Positions 1 through 10,595 of a DNA stretch of 64,000 nucleotides are shown one piece after another. The notes beneath the pieces are model-generated. The model searched no databases, was not told the origin of the DNA, and worked only from the letters and a program-made list of their open reading frames with translations. Within the stretch, counting starts at the first letter, position 1. Each line of letters begins with the position of its first letter. The position numbers and the translations under genes are program-made. The stretch is from Ideonella_A sp963843805 (GTDB lineage: Bacteria > Pseudomonadota > Gammaproteobacteria > Burkholderiales > Burkholderiaceae_C): NCBI GenBank assembly GCA_963843805.1, contig CAWJLY010000011.1, positions 183,683-247,682 on the forward strand, in the 5' to 3' direction.

Positions 1-900
1 TGACGCCGTTGCTGAAGCTCACCGGCGCAGGCCCGAGGTCCGCAGGCGAGGCCGAGCCACCGCCCAGTACATAGGTGAAGGTGGTCGGGGTGGTCGACGG
101 CTGGCTGAGCGTGACGTTGTAGACCAGCGCCGTGCCTTCGGGCACAGCGTCGTCACCCACACCCGGGTTGCCTGGCTCCACCGTGGTGATGGTGGGCTTG
201 GTGTCGGTAATGGTGCCGGTGCCGGTGACGCCGCCGATGTTCAGCGGCAGGGTCTCCGGGCCTTCGTAGATGCCGTCGACGCGGGTCGGGACGGTGACGG
301 TGAAGCTGGCGACATTGGCTCGGGCACGGTGATCAGGCCGGTGGCCGGATCGTAGGTGACGCCGTTGCTGAAGCTCACCGGCGCGGGCCCGAGGTCCGCA
401 GGCGAGGCCGAGCCGCCGCCCAGCACATAGGTGAAGGTGGTCGGGGTGGTCGACGGCTGGCTGAGCGTGACGTTGTAGACCAGCGCCGTGCCTTCGGGCA
501 CAGCGTCGTCGCCCACACCCGGGCTGCCTGGCTCCACCGTGGTGATGGTGGGCTTGGTGTCGGTAATGGTGCCGGTGCCGGTGACGCCGCCGATGTTCAG
601 CGGCAGGGTCTCCGGGCCTTCGTAGATGCCGTCGACGCGGGTCGGGACGGTGACGGTGAAGTTGGAGACGTTCTCGGGCACGGTGATCAGGCCGGTGGCC
701 GGATCGTAGGTGACGCCGTTGCTGAAGCTCACCGGCGCAGGCCCGAGGTCCGCAGGCGAGGCCGAGCCACCGCCCAGTACATAGGTGAAGGTGGTCGGGG
801 TGGTCGACGGCTGGCTGAGCGTGACGTTGTAGACCAGCGCCGTGCCTTCGGGCACAGCGTCGTCGCCCACACCCGGGCCGCCTGGCTCCACCGTGGTGAT
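1..900 (-). repeat. Tandem ~354-bp coding repeats of the adhesin
   Basis: Copies begin at 1, 357 and 711 with the same opening tgacgccgttgctgaagctc. Spacing is 356 then 354 bp, i.e. about 118-119 codons. Copies differ by only a few bases, so they are recent amplifications or are kept uniform by gene conversion. The odd 356-bp spacing reflects the missing base near 317. Confidence 0.85.
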
Positions 901-966
901 GGTGGGCTTGGTGTCGGTGATGGTGCCGGTGCCGGTGGCACCGACGTTGCCGTCAACGACTGCCTG
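1..966 (-). CDS. Large repetitive adhesin, downstream part (partial, frameshifted)
   Basis: This continues the giant surface protein that starts at 6445 and runs off the left edge, so its C-terminus (expected RTX/T1SS signal) is not visible. It encodes near-identical ~118-residue Calx-beta-like repeats with the recurring words VGDDAVPEGTALVYNV and VDGIYEGPETLPLNIGG. Two frame changes are visible: near 960-985, where the upstream frame ends in TGA at 953, and near 317, where one repeat copy is one base short relative to its neighbour. Both sit in repeats and the protein sense resumes on the other side, so I infer consensus errors in one long gene rather than separate genes. Confidence 0.75.
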
Positions 967-3900
967 GACTCGAACTGGTGGCTGTCAACGCAAAGGTCTC
1001 GGGACCTTCATAGACATTGTCCAGGCGGGTCGGAATGTCGACTTTGAGACTGGTCACCCCTGCCGGAATGGTGAAGGCGATGTTGTCGGTGGTTGCAAAC
1101 GAGAGTTGAAGAGCGCCGACCGAATCGACATAACTTACCGTCAACGGACGCGCAGCAGTAATTTCCAGATCGTTCGCTTGTGCGGTATACGGGGGGATAT
1201 CGGTATTCAGCGACAGGGTGATCTGCGTCGGGGTCGACGAAGGCGGAACGCCAACGACGAAGTTGGCAACGGCGCCTTCTGCAACGGCGGCGTTGGTCAC
1301 CGTCAGACGACCACCATCATCGTCAAAGATCTTGCCCGTGCCGATTTCCGGCACGCCGCTGTTGGCGGCGGTCGAAGCGCCGAGGGTCAGTGCTTCAGTC
1401 GGCTCGAAGACGTTGTCTTCGCGTGTCGGGATGCGAACGATGAAATCGACGACACCGACCGGCACCAGCACGCGGGCCCCGTCGAACGGCGCAAAGTTGG
1501 CGCCGCGATCGAACGACACCAGATAGGGGGTCGTCGTATCCTGGCTCAGGATCGCCGTGCCGGATTGGGGTGTCAGTGTGACCAGCGTCAACGTGGTGCT
1601 GGGGTTGGACAGGGTGACGGTGAAATCGAGGTTGCCACCTTCTTCCGTTTCGGCGTTCGACACCGAATTGACCTTCGGTGTGTCGCCGTCGTCGAGGATG
1701 ATGGTTTGTGCCGATGCCTGCGCAATGGTGGCGCCGACCGGATCGCTCAAACGCATGGCGAAGGTTTCCGGGCCTTCGAAGACGTTGTCGTTCTTGATCA
1801 CGACATCGACGGTCTTGCTTGTTTCGCCGGCAGCGAAGACCAGCGTTCCGCTGGCCGGGGTGTAGTCATCACCGGCTGTTGTCGTCACATCGGCAGTCCC
1901 GTATTTGACGGTGACCGGGGTGCTGGACGGGTTGGACAGGGTGAACGTAAACCGCGCAACCCCTTCGGTCTCGCTGACCGCCAACTGGCCGGCCACAGAC
2001 ACCGTGGGCGTGCCATCGTTATCGAGGATGGTGCCGGTCCCGACCACCGGGACGCCTTTGTTGGCAAGCGTGGAAGCGCCCAGCGTCAGGTTTTCGGTGG
2101 GTTCGGTGATCGGGTCGTCCACGGTCGGAACGCGCACGATGAAGCTCAGGCTGTTGGCCGGGACCGACACGGTATTGCCGGTGATCGCGACGAAGCTGGC
2201 GCCATTGTCGAACGACACCAGTGGGGGGTTGGTGGTATCGGTGCCGAGCAGAGCGGTCCCGGATTTCGGATCCAGGTTCACGGTGGTTGGCGTGGTGCTG
2301 AGGTTGCTCAGGGTCACCACGAAATCGAGGTTGCCACCTTCGGTGATCTGCGGGCTGGACACCGTCCCGACCTTCGGCGTGTCGTCGTCTGGCGGCCGTG
2401 GTGGTTCCGGGGGCAACGGATCGCCGGTACCGTCGTCGACGATCGTCGAGTTGACGCTGCCGGACGAAATCGTGGCGCCGACTGGTGTGCTGAGCACGAC
2501 CTGGAAGCTTTCGGGGCCTTCGAACAGCGTGTCGTTGATGATCGGAACGGTGATCGTTCCGGTGGTCTGGCCGGCGGCGAAATTGAGCGTGCCGCTGGTC
2601 GCCGTGAAGTCGAGCCCTGCCTTGGCGGTGCCGTCGACGGTGCTGTAGTTGACACTCACCGGGGTGCTCGACGGATTCGACAGCGATACCGTGTAGACGG
2701 CGGTGCCGTTGCCTTCGTCGATGATGGCCGGGCCGGTGATCAGCACCGTGGGTACGCCGTCGTTGTCGATGATCGTCCCGGTGCCGACTACCGGCGGGCC
2801 GACATTGGCCAGCGTGGAGGCGCCGAGCGTCAATGTCTCGTTCGGCTCGGTCACATCGTCATTGACTGTCGGGACTCGAACGATGAAGCTCGTTCCCAGC
2901 GCAGGTACCGATATCGAATTGCCGGTGAACGCCGTGAAGGTGGTGCCACCGTTGAATGAAACCTGCAACGGATAGCTGGTGTCGGTTCCCAGCAGCGCTG
3001 TCACTGACTTCGGATCCAGGGTCACCGTCGTCGGCGTCGTGCTGCGGTTGCTCAGCGTGATCACGAAGTCGAGGTTGTTTCCTTCCACCGTCGTGGGGCT
3101 GGAGACCGTACTCACCTTCGGCGTGTCGTTGTCCGGCGGGACCGGAGGATCGGCAGGCGGGGGCGTACCGGTGCCGTCGTCGACGATGGTCGAGTTGGCG
3201 ATACCGGTGGCGATGGTGGCTCCGACCGGCGTACTCAGCACCACCGAGAACATCTCGGGGCCTTCGAACAGCGTGTCGTTGAAGATCGGCACGGCAACCG
3301 TCTTGCTCGTCTCGCCGGCGGCAAAGGTCAGGCTGCCACTGGTGGCAGAGAAATCCAGTCCCGCCTTGGCGGTGCCATCGACCGTCGAGAAATTGACACT
3401 GACAGCTGTGCTCGACGGGTTGGACATCGACACCGTATAGAGCACCGTGCCGGCGCCTTCGTCAATGACCGCCGGACCGGTGATGATCAGCGATGGAATG
3501 CCGTCGTTATCGAGAATGCTGCCGGTGCCGATGGCGGGGATGCCATCGTTGGCGGGTGTGGACGCGGCAAGCGTCAGCGTTTCAGTGGGTTCCGAGATCG
3601 TGTCGTTGACGGTCGGCACGCGCACGATGAAACTGATGCTGTTGGCCGGAACCGACACGGTGGGTCCCGTCACCGGCACGAAACTCGCGCCGTTGTCGAA
3701 CGATACCTGCGGCGGATTGGTCGTGTCGGTGCCGAGCACAGCGGTGCCGGATTTCGGATCCAGCGTCACCAGTGTCGGCGTGGTGCTGGGGTTGCTCAGC
3801 GTCACGACAAAGTCGAGGTTGCCGCCTTCAGCGATCTGCGGGCTGGAGACCGAGTCGACCTGTGGCCTGTCGTCGTCGGGAACGAACGGTGTGGTGGGCG

Positions 3901-6445
3901 GAACGGGCGGAAGCGGGTCGGGCACGCCGGTGCCGTCGTCGACGATTGCCGAGTTGACGATACCCGACGACACGGTGGCACCGACGGGGTTCCGCAGCAC
4001 GACGGTGAAGCTCTCCGGGCCTTCGAACAATTCGTCGTTGAGGATCGGGACGGTAATCGTCTTGGTCAGCTCGCCGGTGGCGAAGGTCAGCGTGCCGCTG
4101 GTGGCTGTGAAATCCAGGCCGGCTTTGGCGGTGCCGTCGAACGTGGAATATTCGACACTGACCGGCGTGCTCGACGGGTTGGACAGCGACACCGTGTAGC
4201 GCGCGGTGCCGGCGCCTTCGTCGATGATGGCAGGGCCGTTGATCAGCAGCGTGGGTACGCCGTCGTTGTCGATGATCGTGCCGGTTCCGATCGTCGGCAG
4301 GCCATTGGCCGGCGTCGACGCCTCGAGCGTGATGCGCTCGGTCGGCTCGGTCAGGTTGTCATCGACCGTCGGAATGCGCACGATGAGACTGGACATGCCA
4401 GGGGGCACCGATACAGTCGGCCCGGTCAGGGGGGCAAACGTCAGGCCGCCATCGACGGACACCAGTGGGGGGTTGATCGTGTCGGTACCCAGAATCGCGG
4501 TGCCCGACTTCGGGGTCAGCGTCACGATGGTGGGAGTGGTGCTGGCGGCGGACAGGCTGACGGTGAATTCGAGCGTCTGGCCTTCGACCTGGGTCGGGCT
4601 GCTGACGCCGGTGACTTTCGGCGTATTGCCATCATCGAAGATGGTGGTCACCACCTGGCCGGCGACAATGCCGGCGCCCACGGGCGAGCTCAGCACGACG
4701 GAAAAATCCTCCGGCCCCTCGAACAGTTTGTCGTCGACGATCGATACCGTGATCGTCTTGCTGGTCTCGCCGGGTGCAAACGTGAGCGTACCGGTGGCCG
4801 CTGCAAAATCGCTTGGCGCGACGGCCTTGCCGTCGACCGTTGCATAGTTGACGGTGACGACCGACGTCGACGCCTGCGACAGGGTCACGATGTAGCTGAC
4901 CGATCCGGTTTCTTCTGCAATCGTGGCCGGGCCGCTGATGATCAGCGCCGGTCCCTCATCGAGAATGGTGCCCACGCCGGTAACCGAGCTGCCGAAACCG
5001 GCGTGCGGAGTGGCTCCGTCCAGCGCCGTCATGGTGGTGCCGACAGAGGACTGAATCTGCGTGGTCGCCATCGTCGAGACGGTGAGGCTGAAATTTTCGG
5101 GGCCTTCACTGATCGCGTCGACGGTCGCCGGAATGCGCACGACCAAGGCATCGGATGCGGCCGATGCCGGCATCTGGACGTTGAATGTGCCGTCTGCATT
5201 GAGCACGGCGGCGGTGTATGTCTGCCCACCGTCGATCGAGACGAGCGGCGCGCCGGTGTCGACACCGACGGTTGCGCTGCCGTTGGTCAGCTTGATGTTG
5301 GCGGTGAAGGGATCCGGCACCACGCGGCTGAAGGCTACCGCGAAGTCGAGATTCTGGCCTTCGAAGGCAGTCGGCGAACCGACGGTCTTGACTGCGGGGA
5401 CATCGAGTTCGGGTGTGACGGTGATGAACACGGTCGACTTGTCGGTCCCGCCGTTGCCGTCGTCGACGGTTACCTCGAACTTGTCGGGGCCGTTGTAGTC
5501 CAGGTTCGGTTTGTAGGTCCAGGTGCCGTCCGGATTGACGGTGACCGTCCCGTTGGTCGGATCACCGGTCTTGGTGTAGGTCAGGATGTCGCCGTCGACA
5601 TCGGTGGCCTTGATCTGCCCGCTGACCGGGGTGTCTTCCGGCGTCGTTGCCTGGTAGTTGCCGGTGAACGGGTCATTCGGGTCGGTGCTCGGAATGATGC
5701 CCGGATTGGGGTCGACCACGGCGACCCCGTCCGGGCCGTTCGGCACCGTGCCGGCAATCGGCAGGTCGTTGATTGGATTGACGAAAATCGTGACCGGCGC
5801 CGGCGGTGAGACATTGCCGGAATTGTCGGTAACAGTGAAGACGAGGTCGCCCGGATTGCCATTGAAATTCGGCGCCGGGGTGAAGAACAGGTTTTCCGCC
5901 TCGTCCGGAGTCAGAACGGTGTTGTTGGCGATCGGCGTGCCATTGGCCTTGGTCAGGACGCCGCCGGTCGGCACCTGGGTGACCGTGAAGCTGGTCAGGA
6001 AACCATCCGGATCGCGCCCGGCCAATGTGATGGGCAGCCGTCCGTCTTCATCGACGACCAGCGAATTGGGAAACGCCGATGGCAGCGCACTCGGACCACT
6101 GGCCACCGGCGGGGTGGATTCGAGTCGCGCCCGATCGAAGAATTGCGTCTGGTTGAAGTCGGCGTTGGTCGTTGCCTCCGTGATGCGGCCGACGCGCAGG
6201 CCTTCGAGCAGCGAACTGCCGCCACCGGCAGCGGGTTCGATATCGTCGTCGTCTTTTTTGGCGACCGGGGTGATCTGGTCCGGGTTCAACTGGACGATGC
6301 CGTCCTGCGAGGTCAGGATGACGTCACCCTTGACAACGAGATCGCCGATTTTCAATGGCCGCATCTTGCCGTCTGCGCCTCGAATCATCGCCTTGCCCCA
6401 CAGGCCGGTGACGGTTCCAGAGACGGTTTGAATCATTGTGGGCAT
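953..6445 (-). CDS. LapA-like repetitive adhesin with N-terminal retention module
   Basis: Start chosen at the ATG at 6445 (protein MPTMIQTVSG...) because AGGAG lies eight bases upstream; an in-frame ATG at 6496 lacks this. Residues 1-~65 form the retention module that plugs LapA-type adhesins into the outer membrane. It is followed by an Asp-rich stretch and PAAG at residues 71-74, the di-alanine motif cut by LapG-type proteases. Next come cadherin/VCBS-like domains (~150-360), then many alternating Calx-beta-type domains with DEGAGT and LFEGPE motifs. The frame stops at 953, but homologous repeats continue in another frame to the window edge. Role inferred: biofilm/surface attachment, exported by the type I system just upstream and released by periplasmic proteolysis. 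Confidence 0.88.
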   Translation of the reverse strand: MPTMIQTVSGTVTGLWGKAMIRGADGKMRPLKIGDLVVKGDVILTSQDGIVQLNPDQITPVAKKDDDDIEPAAGGGSSLLEGLRVGRITEATTNADFNQTQFFDRARLESTPPVASGPSALPSAFPNSLVVDEDGRLPITLAGRDPDGFLTSFTVTQVPTGGVLTKANGTPIANNTVLTPDEAENLFFTPAPNFNGNPGDLVFTVTDNSGNVSPPAPVTIFVNPINDLPIAGTVPNGPDGVAVVDPNPGIIPSTDPNDPFTGNYQATTPEDTPVSGQIKATDVDGDILTYTKTGDPTNGTVTVNPDGTWTYKPNLDYNGPDKFEVTVDDGNGGTDKSTVFITVTPELDVPAVKTVGSPTAFEGQNLDFAVAFSRVVPDPFTANIKLTNGSATVGVDTGAPLVSIDGGQTYTAAVLNADGTFNVQMPASAASDALVVRIPATVDAISEGPENFSLTVSTMATTQIQSSVGTTMTALDGATPHAGFGSSVTGVGTILDEGPALIISGPATIAEETGSVSYIVTLSQASTSVVTVNYATVDGKAVAPSDFAAATGTLTFAPGETSKTITVSIVDDKLFEGPEDFSVVLSSPVGAGIVAGQVVTTIFDDGNTPKVTGVSSPTQVEGQTLEFTVSLSAASTTPTIVTLTPKSGTAILGTDTINPPLVSVDGGLTFAPLTGPTVSVPPGMSSLIVRIPTVDDNLTEPTERITLEASTPANGLPTIGTGTIIDNDGVPTLLINGPAIIDEGAGTARYTVSLSNPSSTPVSVEYSTFDGTAKAGLDFTATSGTLTFATGELTKTITVPILNDELFEGPESFTVVLRNPVGATVSSGIVNSAIVDDGTGVPDPLPPVPPTTPFVPDDDRPQVDSVSSPQIAEGGNLDFVVTLSNPSTTPTLVTLDPKSGTAVLGTDTTNPPQVSFDNGASFVPVTGPTVSVPANSISFIVRVPTVNDTISEPTETLTLAASTPANDGIPAIGTGSILDNDGIPSLIITGPAVIDEGAGTVLYTVSMSNPSSTAVSVNFSTVDGTAKAGLDFSATSGSLTFAAGETSKTVAVPIFNDTLFEGPEMFSVVLSTPVGATIATGIANSTIVDDGTGTPPPADPPVPPDNDTPKVSTVSSPTTVEGNNLDFVITLSNRSTTPTTVTLDPKSVTALLGTDTSYPLQVSFNGGTTFTAFTGNSISVPALGTSFIVRVPTVNDDVTEPNETLTLGASTLANVGPPVVGTGTIIDNDGVPTVLITGPAIIDEGNGTAVYTVSLSNPSSTPVSVNYSTVDGTAKAGLDFTATSGTLNFAAGQTTGTITVPIINDTLFEGPESFQVVLSTPVGATISSGSVNSTIVDDGTGDPLPPEPPRPPDDDTPKVGTVSSPQITEGGNLDFVVTLSNLSTTPTTVNLDPKSGTALLGTDTTNPPLVSFDNGASFVAITGNTVSVPANSLSFIVRVPTVDDPITEPTENLTLGASTLANKGVPVVGTGTILDNDGTPTVSVAGQLAVSETEGVARFTFTLSNPSSTPVTVKYGTADVTTTAGDDYTPASGTLVFAAGETSKTVDVVIKNDNVFEGPETFAMRLSDPVGATIAQASAQTIILDDGDTPKVNSVSNAETEEGGNLDFTVTLSNPSTTLTLVTLTPQSGTAILSQDTTTPYLVSFDRGANFAPFDGARVLVPVGVVDFIVRIPTREDNVFEPTEALTLGASTAANSGVPEIGTGKIFDDDGGRLTVTNAAVAEGAVANFVVGVPPSSTPTQITLSLNTDIPPYTAQANDLEITAARPLTVSYVDSVGALQLSFATTDNIAFTIPAGVTSLKVDIPTRLDNVYEGPETFALTATSSSPGSR

Positions 6446-6543
6446 GAAAGACTCCTGATCGGATGAAGGGTGCGCCATCCAGTGGCGCTTGAACAAATTG
6501 TTTCAGATTTCCCGCAAGAAGTAACGCGCTTATCGCAAGATTG

Positions 6544-6737
6544 CTGGGTCTTTTTCGTGACCCAGTTCACTCATTTCAACCCATTCGCCTGAATAAGGAC
6601 TTACCCGAATCAGGCGAAAAAAGCTGCTTTTCACGGCCATTTCTCGGCATCGCTGCATCGGCCTTATCGGCACCGATCAGCGAGGCTTGAGCGTTCTGAT
6701 GAATAAACCGCCTCGGAACGTGAGAATGCTCACGTTC
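6544..6737 (-). promoter_or_regulatory. Adhesin leader region with three inverted repeats
   Basis: The 355 bases between the adaptor stop (6801) and the adhesin start (6445) carry no gene. They hold three clear inverted repeats: CTGGGTC/GACCCAG (6544-6550, 6559-6565), TTCGCCTGA/TCAGGCGAA (6584-6592, 6610-6618) and the 9-bp arms GAACGTGAG/CTCACGTTC around AATG (6716-6737). None is followed by a T-run on the minus strand, so they look like operators or RNA structures rather than a terminator. This suggests the adhesin has its own regulated promoter. Confidence 0.5.
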
Positions 6738-6800
6738 ACGATGCAGTCGACACTTGGTGAAGCAGGCGCCGCCGTTTGGCGCAGCATGCTTGTCACGCGC

Positions 6801-8291
6801 TCAACGCTCCGTCAAGGCGTAGGCGTGGGCTTTCAGCACCGGCTTGAGCAGATACGACATGACCGTCTTGTTGCCGGTCAGGATGTCGACCTCGGCGGTC
6901 ATGCCGGGAATGATCGGCATCTTGGCGCTGAAGCTGGGTTTGGCGGTTTTCACCCGCACCAGATAGAAGGCATTGCCGCGCTCATCGACCGTGGTGTCGG
7001 GGCTGATGTTTTCCACCGTTGCCTCGAGGCCGCCGTAGATCGAGAAATCGTAGGCGGTGAACTTGACGGTGGCTTGCTGGCCGGGGTGAATGAAGGCGAT
7101 ATCCTTGGGCATCACCTTGGCTTCCAGCACCAGCAGGTCGTCCAGCGGAACGATCTCGAGAATATCCTTGCCCGGCGTGACCACGCCACCAACGGTGTTG
7201 GCAAGCAGCCGTTGCACCCGGCCGCGCACCGGACTTTTCACCTGTGACTTGTCGACCCGGTCGAGCAGCGCCACCGCACCTTCGTTCAAGGCGTTGAGCT
7301 TGCCCATCACATCGGCCATGTCGCGGCGCGCTTCGTTGCGGAACGCCAGTTCGGTCTCCTGAACCTTGCGCTCGGCCTCGCGGATCGATGCGTAGACACG
7401 CGAGATCTGCGCGCCGGACTGCTCGATTTCACCGCGGCTGCGCGACACTTCGCGTTCGAGCCGCAGAATATCCATCTCGGACACAGCGCCGCTGGCCAGC
7501 AGCGGCTTGGTCTTGTTCAGCTCCTGGCGGTTCAGCGCCATGCTGCGTTCGGCCGAAGCCTTGCGCGACTGCATCTCGGCCAGTTCCTGCTGGCGCTGCT
7601 GCACCTGCTGGCGATTGATCGAGACCATCGTATTCAACTCGGACAGCTTGTTCTCGTACAGGCTGCGCTCTTCGTTGAGGATCTTCTGCTCCTGTACATC
7701 GTTGGCCTTGCTCATGGCCGGCGGCTTGAATGCCGTACCTTCGGCCAGCGCGCGCAAACGGGCCTGCCTGGCGCGCAACGCGAAGCCTTGGGCAGCGCTT
7801 TCACGCACGCCGGATGTGGCACGGGTCTCGTCGATCTTCAGCAGCAACTGGCCTTCCTCGACGACATCGCCTTCGCGCACCAGGATCTCCGACACCACAC
7901 CGCCATCGAGCGACTGCACCACCTGCAACTGGCGTGACGGAATGACGCGTCCGTCACCCTTGGTCACCTCCTGCACATGAGCGAGCGACGCCCAGACGAT
8001 CAGCATCACGACGATCAGGATGGCGGCGCGAACAATCCACTGCGCACGTTGCGTCTCGCGGCGCGACATCACGACATCGGCTTCGAGCTCGAACTTCGTG
8101 AACTGGGCCGCCATCGACGCGTCGTCTTCGGCGCCGCTGCCGAGCAGGCGTCGGGTCAGCGGCGACAACAACTTGCGAATCGGCTCCATCACGGCAATCA
8201 TCACGCGGTTCAGGATCACCAACGGCCGGGGCCGCGGGTCGGCTCTGGGCGTGTTGCGAACCGCCTTGATGTCGATGTGCTGTTCCATCAT
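6801..8291 (-). CDS. HlyD-family type I secretion periplasmic adaptor (LapC-like)
   Basis: A 496-residue membrane-fusion protein linking the inner-membrane ABC exporter to an outer-membrane TolC-type channel. It has a cytoplasmic N-terminus of about 85 residues, one membrane helix (IVRAAILIVVMLIVWASL), a biotinyl-lipoyl half motif (GGVVSEILVREGDVV), a long coiled-coil (~150-330) and a C-terminal HlyD beta domain. Its start ATG overlaps the exporter stop by four bases (ATGA), showing translational coupling in one operon. The adhesin gene lies downstream and is the likely cargo. No TolC-like partner is encoded in the window. Confidence 0.93.
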   Translation of the reverse strand: MMEQHIDIKAVRNTPRADPRPRPLVILNRVMIAVMEPIRKLLSPLTRRLLGSGAEDDASMAAQFTKFELEADVVMSRRETQRAQWIVRAAILIVVMLIVWASLAHVQEVTKGDGRVIPSRQLQVVQSLDGGVVSEILVREGDVVEEGQLLLKIDETRATSGVRESAAQGFALRARQARLRALAEGTAFKPPAMSKANDVQEQKILNEERSLYENKLSELNTMVSINRQQVQQRQQELAEMQSRKASAERSMALNRQELNKTKPLLASGAVSEMDILRLEREVSRSRGEIEQSGAQISRVYASIREAERKVQETELAFRNEARRDMADVMGKLNALNEGAVALLDRVDKSQVKSPVRGRVQRLLANTVGGVVTPGKDILEIVPLDDLLVLEAKVMPKDIAFIHPGQQATVKFTAYDFSIYGGLEATVENISPDTTVDERGNAFYLVRVKTAKPSFSAKMPIIPGMTAEVDILTGNKTVMSYLLKPVLKAHAYALTER

Positions 8292-10576
8292 GCAGCCCTC
8301 GCAATGCGGCCACTGGCCAACGCTTCCATGATTCGCTCGCGCGGCCCGTCCGCCACCACCTTGCCACCATCGATCACGATCACGCGGGTCACCATCGCCA
8401 GCATCGAGGTGCGATGCGTGACCAGGACAACCGTCTTGGTCTGCGCCAACGCGCCGATGCGAGTGGTGATCTGGCCCTCGGTCGAAAAGTCCATCGCACT
8501 GGTCGGCTCGTCGAGCAGCAGCACTGGCGAGTTGTGCAGCAAGGCGCGCGCGATGCCGACACTTTGACGCTGCCCGCCGGACAGCGATTCACCCCGCTCG
8601 CCGACCTGCATGTCGAAGCCTTCCGGGTGTCGATTCACGTGATCGGCCAGGCCGGCTGCCTCGGCCGCTGCCACCACGCTCGAATCGTCGGCATACGGCA
8701 GACCGAAGGTGATGTTTTCTCGCAGGCTGCCGAAAAACAGCGTCACGTCCTGCGACACGCTGGCCACATTGCGCCGCACGTCCGCCGGGTCCAGCTGCCG
8801 CAGGTCGATTCCGTCGACCAATACCGCGCCGTCGGTCGGCTGATACATGCCCATGATCAGGCGCTGGATCGTCGACTTGCCCGAGCCCACGCGGCCGATC
8901 AGCGCCACTCGTTCGCCGGCAGCGATCTTGAAGCTGATGCCGTCGAGCGCCGTATCCTTGCGCCCGGGGTAGCTGAAGCTGACATTGCGAAACTCGATGT
9001 CGCCTTTCAGCAGCGGGCGCTGGATGAAGGTTTTGCCTTCCGGGCGTTCCACTTCGTTGGCCATCAACTTGTTCAGCGACTCGAGCGCGGTGCGCGCGCC
9101 CTGGTACTGCATCAGCAAGCCGATGATCTGGCTGGCCGGCGCCAGTGAGCGTGACGACAACATGCTGGCGGCGATCAATGCGCCCATCGTCAGGGCGCGT
9201 TGGCTGATCAGGTAGACACCGATCACGATCATCACGATCCAGACCAGCTGGGTCACGGTGTTGGTGATGTACATCGCCCGCGTCGACAAGGCACGGGTCT
9301 TCACGTTGGTGGTCGCCAGAAACAGGTTGGTGCGTTCCCAGCGGGCCTGGATCACGCCTTCGGCCCCCTGCGCCTTGATGGTCTCGATACCGCCCAGACT
9401 TTCGATCAGCGTGCCGTTGCGCAGCGCTGCCGCCTTGTAGGTGGTCTCGGACAATTCATGGAGCCTGTGCTGCATCGAATAGCCCATCACCAGGATCAAC
9501 ACGAAGGCAACCACCGGCGGGATGGCCAGCCAGGGCGAAATCCAGGCCAGCACGCCGATGAAGAGCAGCGCAAACGGCAGATCGATCATCGCGGTGACCG
9601 TTCCCGAGGCGATGAAATCGCGCACCTGTTCAAAGCCACGCAGGTTCGACGCGAACGAGCCGATCGACTGCGGCCGGTTCTCCAGCTTCATGCCGAGCAC
9701 TTTCTCCATCAGCGTGGCCGAGATCTTGACGTCGATTCGCGCGCTGGCCTCGTCGACGAAATGGCTGCGCAGGGTGCGTATGAACAAGTCGGCGCCGATG
9801 ATCAGCAGCACCCCGATCGACAAGGCCCAGAGGGTTTCGACCGCATTGTTCGGCACCACCCGGTCGTAGACGTTCATCGAGAACAACGGCGTTGCCAGCG
9901 CAAAGACGTTGATCAGCAGCGCCGCCCACATGACGTCGCGGTAGACGCCGCGCTGCTCGATCACCGCGCTCCAGAACCAGTGTTGCGCCTTGACTTTGCG
10001 CACTTCGGGCGTTCGCTTGTCGAACCTGAAATGCGGCCGTACGAACAGGGTGACACCGATGTAGCGTTCGGCGAGTTGTTCACGCGTCAGGGTGATCGAA
10101 CCCTGTCCGGTTTCCGGCAGCAGCAGCTTGGCAATCTGGCCGTCGTTTTCCCAGCCGAGCAGCACGCAGGCCTGGTTATTGGCGAGGATCAGGATCACCG
10201 GCAGCGTGGCCGCGTCGATCTGCGCCAGGCCGATTCGCTGCAGTTTGGCCGTCATCGATGCACGAGCCGCGGCGCGTTCGGCCAGCTCGAGCGTCATTCG
10301 CGCGGCGCGGCCGGTTCCCAGCGGCAGACCGGCCGACAACGACGCCCGTGTTGCTGCGCTGCCATGCAACCGGCATACCTCGACCAGGCAATCGAGCAGC
10401 GGGTCCGGGTTGATCAGGTCTTCCCGCAGCCGCGATACGAAGCTGACCGCCGGAGCGGCGTTGGTTGCCGCGGCATGAGCCGTGGTGCCGGTGATGGTCG
10501 CAGTGACGTGCTGCGGACCGGTCGCGGCAGCGGCCGGTGCGGGGACGAGCGGATTGCTGGCAGGTGCGTTCGGCAT
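8288..10576 (-). CDS. Type I secretion ABC permease/ATPase (LapB-like)
   Basis: This 762-residue exporter has an N-terminal C39-like domain without a recognisable catalytic cysteine. That is typical of exporters of uncleaved adhesins, where the domain only docks substrate. A six-helix ABC transmembrane domain follows, then an ATPase with Walker A GRVGSGKST, Q-loop region, signature LSGGQ and Walker B LLLDEP. The first ~45 residues are Ala/Pro/Thr-rich and low complexity, so the true start could be further in. It lies directly upstream of the adaptor (ATGA overlap) and 19 bases after a NUDIX gene on the same strand. Confidence 0.93.
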   Translation of the reverse strand: MPNAPASNPLVPAPAAAATGPQHVTATITGTTAHAAATNAAPAVSFVSRLREDLINPDPLLDCLVEVCRLHGSAATRASLSAGLPLGTGRAARMTLELAERAAARASMTAKLQRIGLAQIDAATLPVILILANNQACVLLGWENDGQIAKLLLPETGQGSITLTREQLAERYIGVTLFVRPHFRFDKRTPEVRKVKAQHWFWSAVIEQRGVYRDVMWAALLINVFALATPLFSMNVYDRVVPNNAVETLWALSIGVLLIIGADLFIRTLRSHFVDEASARIDVKISATLMEKVLGMKLENRPQSIGSFASNLRGFEQVRDFIASGTVTAMIDLPFALLFIGVLAWISPWLAIPPVVAFVLILVMGYSMQHRLHELSETTYKAAALRNGTLIESLGGIETIKAQGAEGVIQARWERTNLFLATTNVKTRALSTRAMYITNTVTQLVWIVMIVIGVYLISQRALTMGALIAASMLSSRSLAPASQIIGLLMQYQGARTALESLNKLMANEVERPEGKTFIQRPLLKGDIEFRNVSFSYPGRKDTALDGISFKIAAGERVALIGRVGSGKSTIQRLIMGMYQPTDGAVLVDGIDLRQLDPADVRRNVASVSQDVTLFFGSLRENITFGLPYADDSSVVAAAEAAGLADHVNRHPEGFDMQVGERGESLSGGQRQSVGIARALLHNSPVLLLDEPTSAMDFSTEGQITTRIGALAQTKTVVLVTHRTSMLAMVTRVIVIDGGKVVADGPRERIMEALASGRIARAA

Positions 10577-10595
10577 GATTTGGAGTTCGGTTTAT

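Noticed and set aside
842..2959. A 705-codon open frame on the plus strand opposite the adhesin
   Set aside because: It is antisense to a repetitive GC-rich gene, has no recognisable domain and is explained by codon bias of the real gene.
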